Shown here: positions 5,546 through 6,044 of the stretch, one piece after another
How the letters are laid out: each line of letters starts with the position of its first letter
Numbering within the stretch: position 1 is the first letter of the stretch
Assembly (NCBI GenBank): GCA_016211245.1
Contig: JACQSQ010000083.1
Coordinates: forward strand, 1-6,044
Length of the DNA stretch: 6,044 bases
Direction: 5' to 3'
Source of the DNA: Candidatus Woesearchaeota archaeon
GTDB taxonomy: Archaea > Nanobdellota > Nanobdellia > Woesearchaeales > GW2011-AR4
The notes under the pieces: model-generated
What the model was told of the DNA's origin: nothing
Seen by the model: only the letters and a program-made list of their open reading frames with translations
Database searches by the model: none
Program-made: the position numbers and the translations under genes

Positions 5546-5549
5546 GGTG
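5545..5549 (+). promoter_or_regulatory. Shine-Dalgarno site for the thiolase gene
   Basis: AGGTG overlaps the end of the fabZ-like stop codon and lies 7 bases ahead of the ATG at 5557. It matches the archaeal 16S 3' end (CACCU). It decides the start and contrasts with the leaderless first genes nearby. Confidence 0.6.
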
Positions 5550-5556
5550 TATTTCT

Positions 5557-6044
5557 ATGTACGTAAAAGGGGTTGGCATGACCAAATTTGGGGCGCAGTC
5601 TGAAACAAGCCAGGAGCTTGTCTATGAAGCCGTAATGGAAGCTCTGGATGATGCTGGCATCAAATTGGAAGATGTGGATGCTATGGTTTCATCTATTGTT
5701 GATTCGGAATCCAATGGTGAGCGCCAGCGTGGATTTTCATCTGTGATAAGCAGCATATTCAAAAAGAAGATTCCTATTATCACAACATCAGCGGTCTGTG
5801 GCGGAGGCGGAGCCGCATTATGGACTGCCAATAAACTTGATTATGGCAATGTATTGGTAGTTGGCGTTGAGAGGTTATTGTCCAATAATTCCCAAAATAC
5901 GACTCATGAAATAATGATGGCTGGAGAAAGGCTTTACGAGCAGTCTGAAGGACTTGTTTTTCCCGCGCAAAACGCATTGGTGGCGCAGCAGTATATGCTG
6001 AGGTATGGCGCTACAACAGATGATTTTGCATTGGTGGCATTAAA
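5557..6044 (+). CDS. Thiolase family protein, archaeal acetyl-CoA acetyltransferase / SCP2-thiolase-like (3' end cut by window)
   Basis: Condenses or cleaves acyl-CoA at the beta-keto position. The visible 162 residues, of about 390 expected, begin MYVKGVGMTKFG, the standard opening of archaeal thiolases, followed by the helix ELVYEAVMEALDDAGI (20-35) and VDAMVSSIVDSE (40-51). The nucleophilic cysteine is Cys81 in SAVCGGGGAALWTA; the family usually shows CASG at this place, so the Gly-rich variant is a small oddity. VLVVGVERL (99-107) is the following core strand. The catalytic His and second Cys lie beyond the window. An AGGTG Shine-Dalgarno site 7 bases upstream, and an 11-base gap after the fabZ-like stop, show a shared transcript. 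Archaeal thiolases often pair with a DUF35 protein and HMG-CoA synthase for the mevalonate pathway, which is the main alternative to a role in acyl-chain elongation. Confidence 0.88.
   Translation, partial: MYVKGVGMTKFGAQSETSQELVYEAVMEALDDAGIKLEDVDAMVSSIVDSESNGERQRGFSSVISSIFKKKIPIITTSAVCGGGGAALWTANKLDYGNVLVVGVERLLSNNSQNTTHEIMMAGERLYEQSEGLVFPAQNALVAQQYMLRYGATTDDFALVAL

Noticed and set aside
5622..5977. Minus-strand open frames opposite the thiolase
   Set aside because: The plus strand reads as a well-formed thiolase start with cysteine nucleophile and Shine-Dalgarno site, so the minus frames are shadows.
1..6044. CRISPR arrays, tRNA genes, insertion sequences or riboswitches
   Set aside because: No regularly spaced repeats, cloverleaf-like segments, transposase motifs or long structured leaders were seen; all gaps between genes are under about 140 bases.

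Overview
The window looks like a compact archaeal chromosome segment, most likely from an uncultivated lineage; a DPANN-type archaeon fits, but the phylum cannot be fixed from sequence alone. The evidence is archaeal TATA boxes 25-29 bases ahead of the start codons (leaderless transcripts), very short intergenic gaps, overlapping gene ends, AGA/AGG-rich arginine usage and an archaeal-style thiolase. No RNA genes, insertion sequences, CRISPR arrays or tRNA-like structures were seen.

Layout, left to right. (1) Positions 2-163: the 3' end of a gene whose C-terminus resembles the end domain of DipZ-type thioredoxin-like proteins, coupled by an ATGA overlap to (2) an ECF-transporter ATPase (160-858), which overlaps (3) the ECF transmembrane protein EcfT (851-1567). 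(4) A 75-residue two-helix membrane protein on the minus strand (1557-1784). (5) A divergent promoter region, then a YbgC/4HBT-type acyl-CoA thioesterase (1865-2263). (6) A stand-alone biotin-protein ligase (minus, ending at 2260) directly downstream of (7) a 635-residue biotin carboxylase (minus, 3011-4918) with unusual N- and C-terminal extensions. (8) A 135-base divergent promoter region with a repeated AT-rich motif. (9) A FabZ-like 3-hydroxyacyl dehydratase (5054-5545), followed after 11 bases by (10) a thiolase (5557 onwards, cut by the window edge).

How they may work together. Biotin ligase loads biotin onto a carrier protein (not in the window). Biotin carboxylase charges it with CO2, to make malonyl-CoA or a related acyl-CoA. 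Thiolase and FabZ-like dehydratase are condensation and dehydration steps of an acyl-chain elongation cycle, and the thioesterase can release the product. An ECF transporter close to biotin genes could supply biotin, but no substrate-binding S component is visible. The set resembles a fatty-acid or acyl-CoA synthesis locus, which is uncommon in archaea. The carboxyltransferase, biotin carrier, ketoreductase and enoyl reductase are not seen here, so the pathway is inference. The most unusual items are the roughly 133-residue N-terminal extension of the carboxylase, the altered H-loop and signature motif of the ECF ATPase, and the repeated motif between the two divergent promoters.
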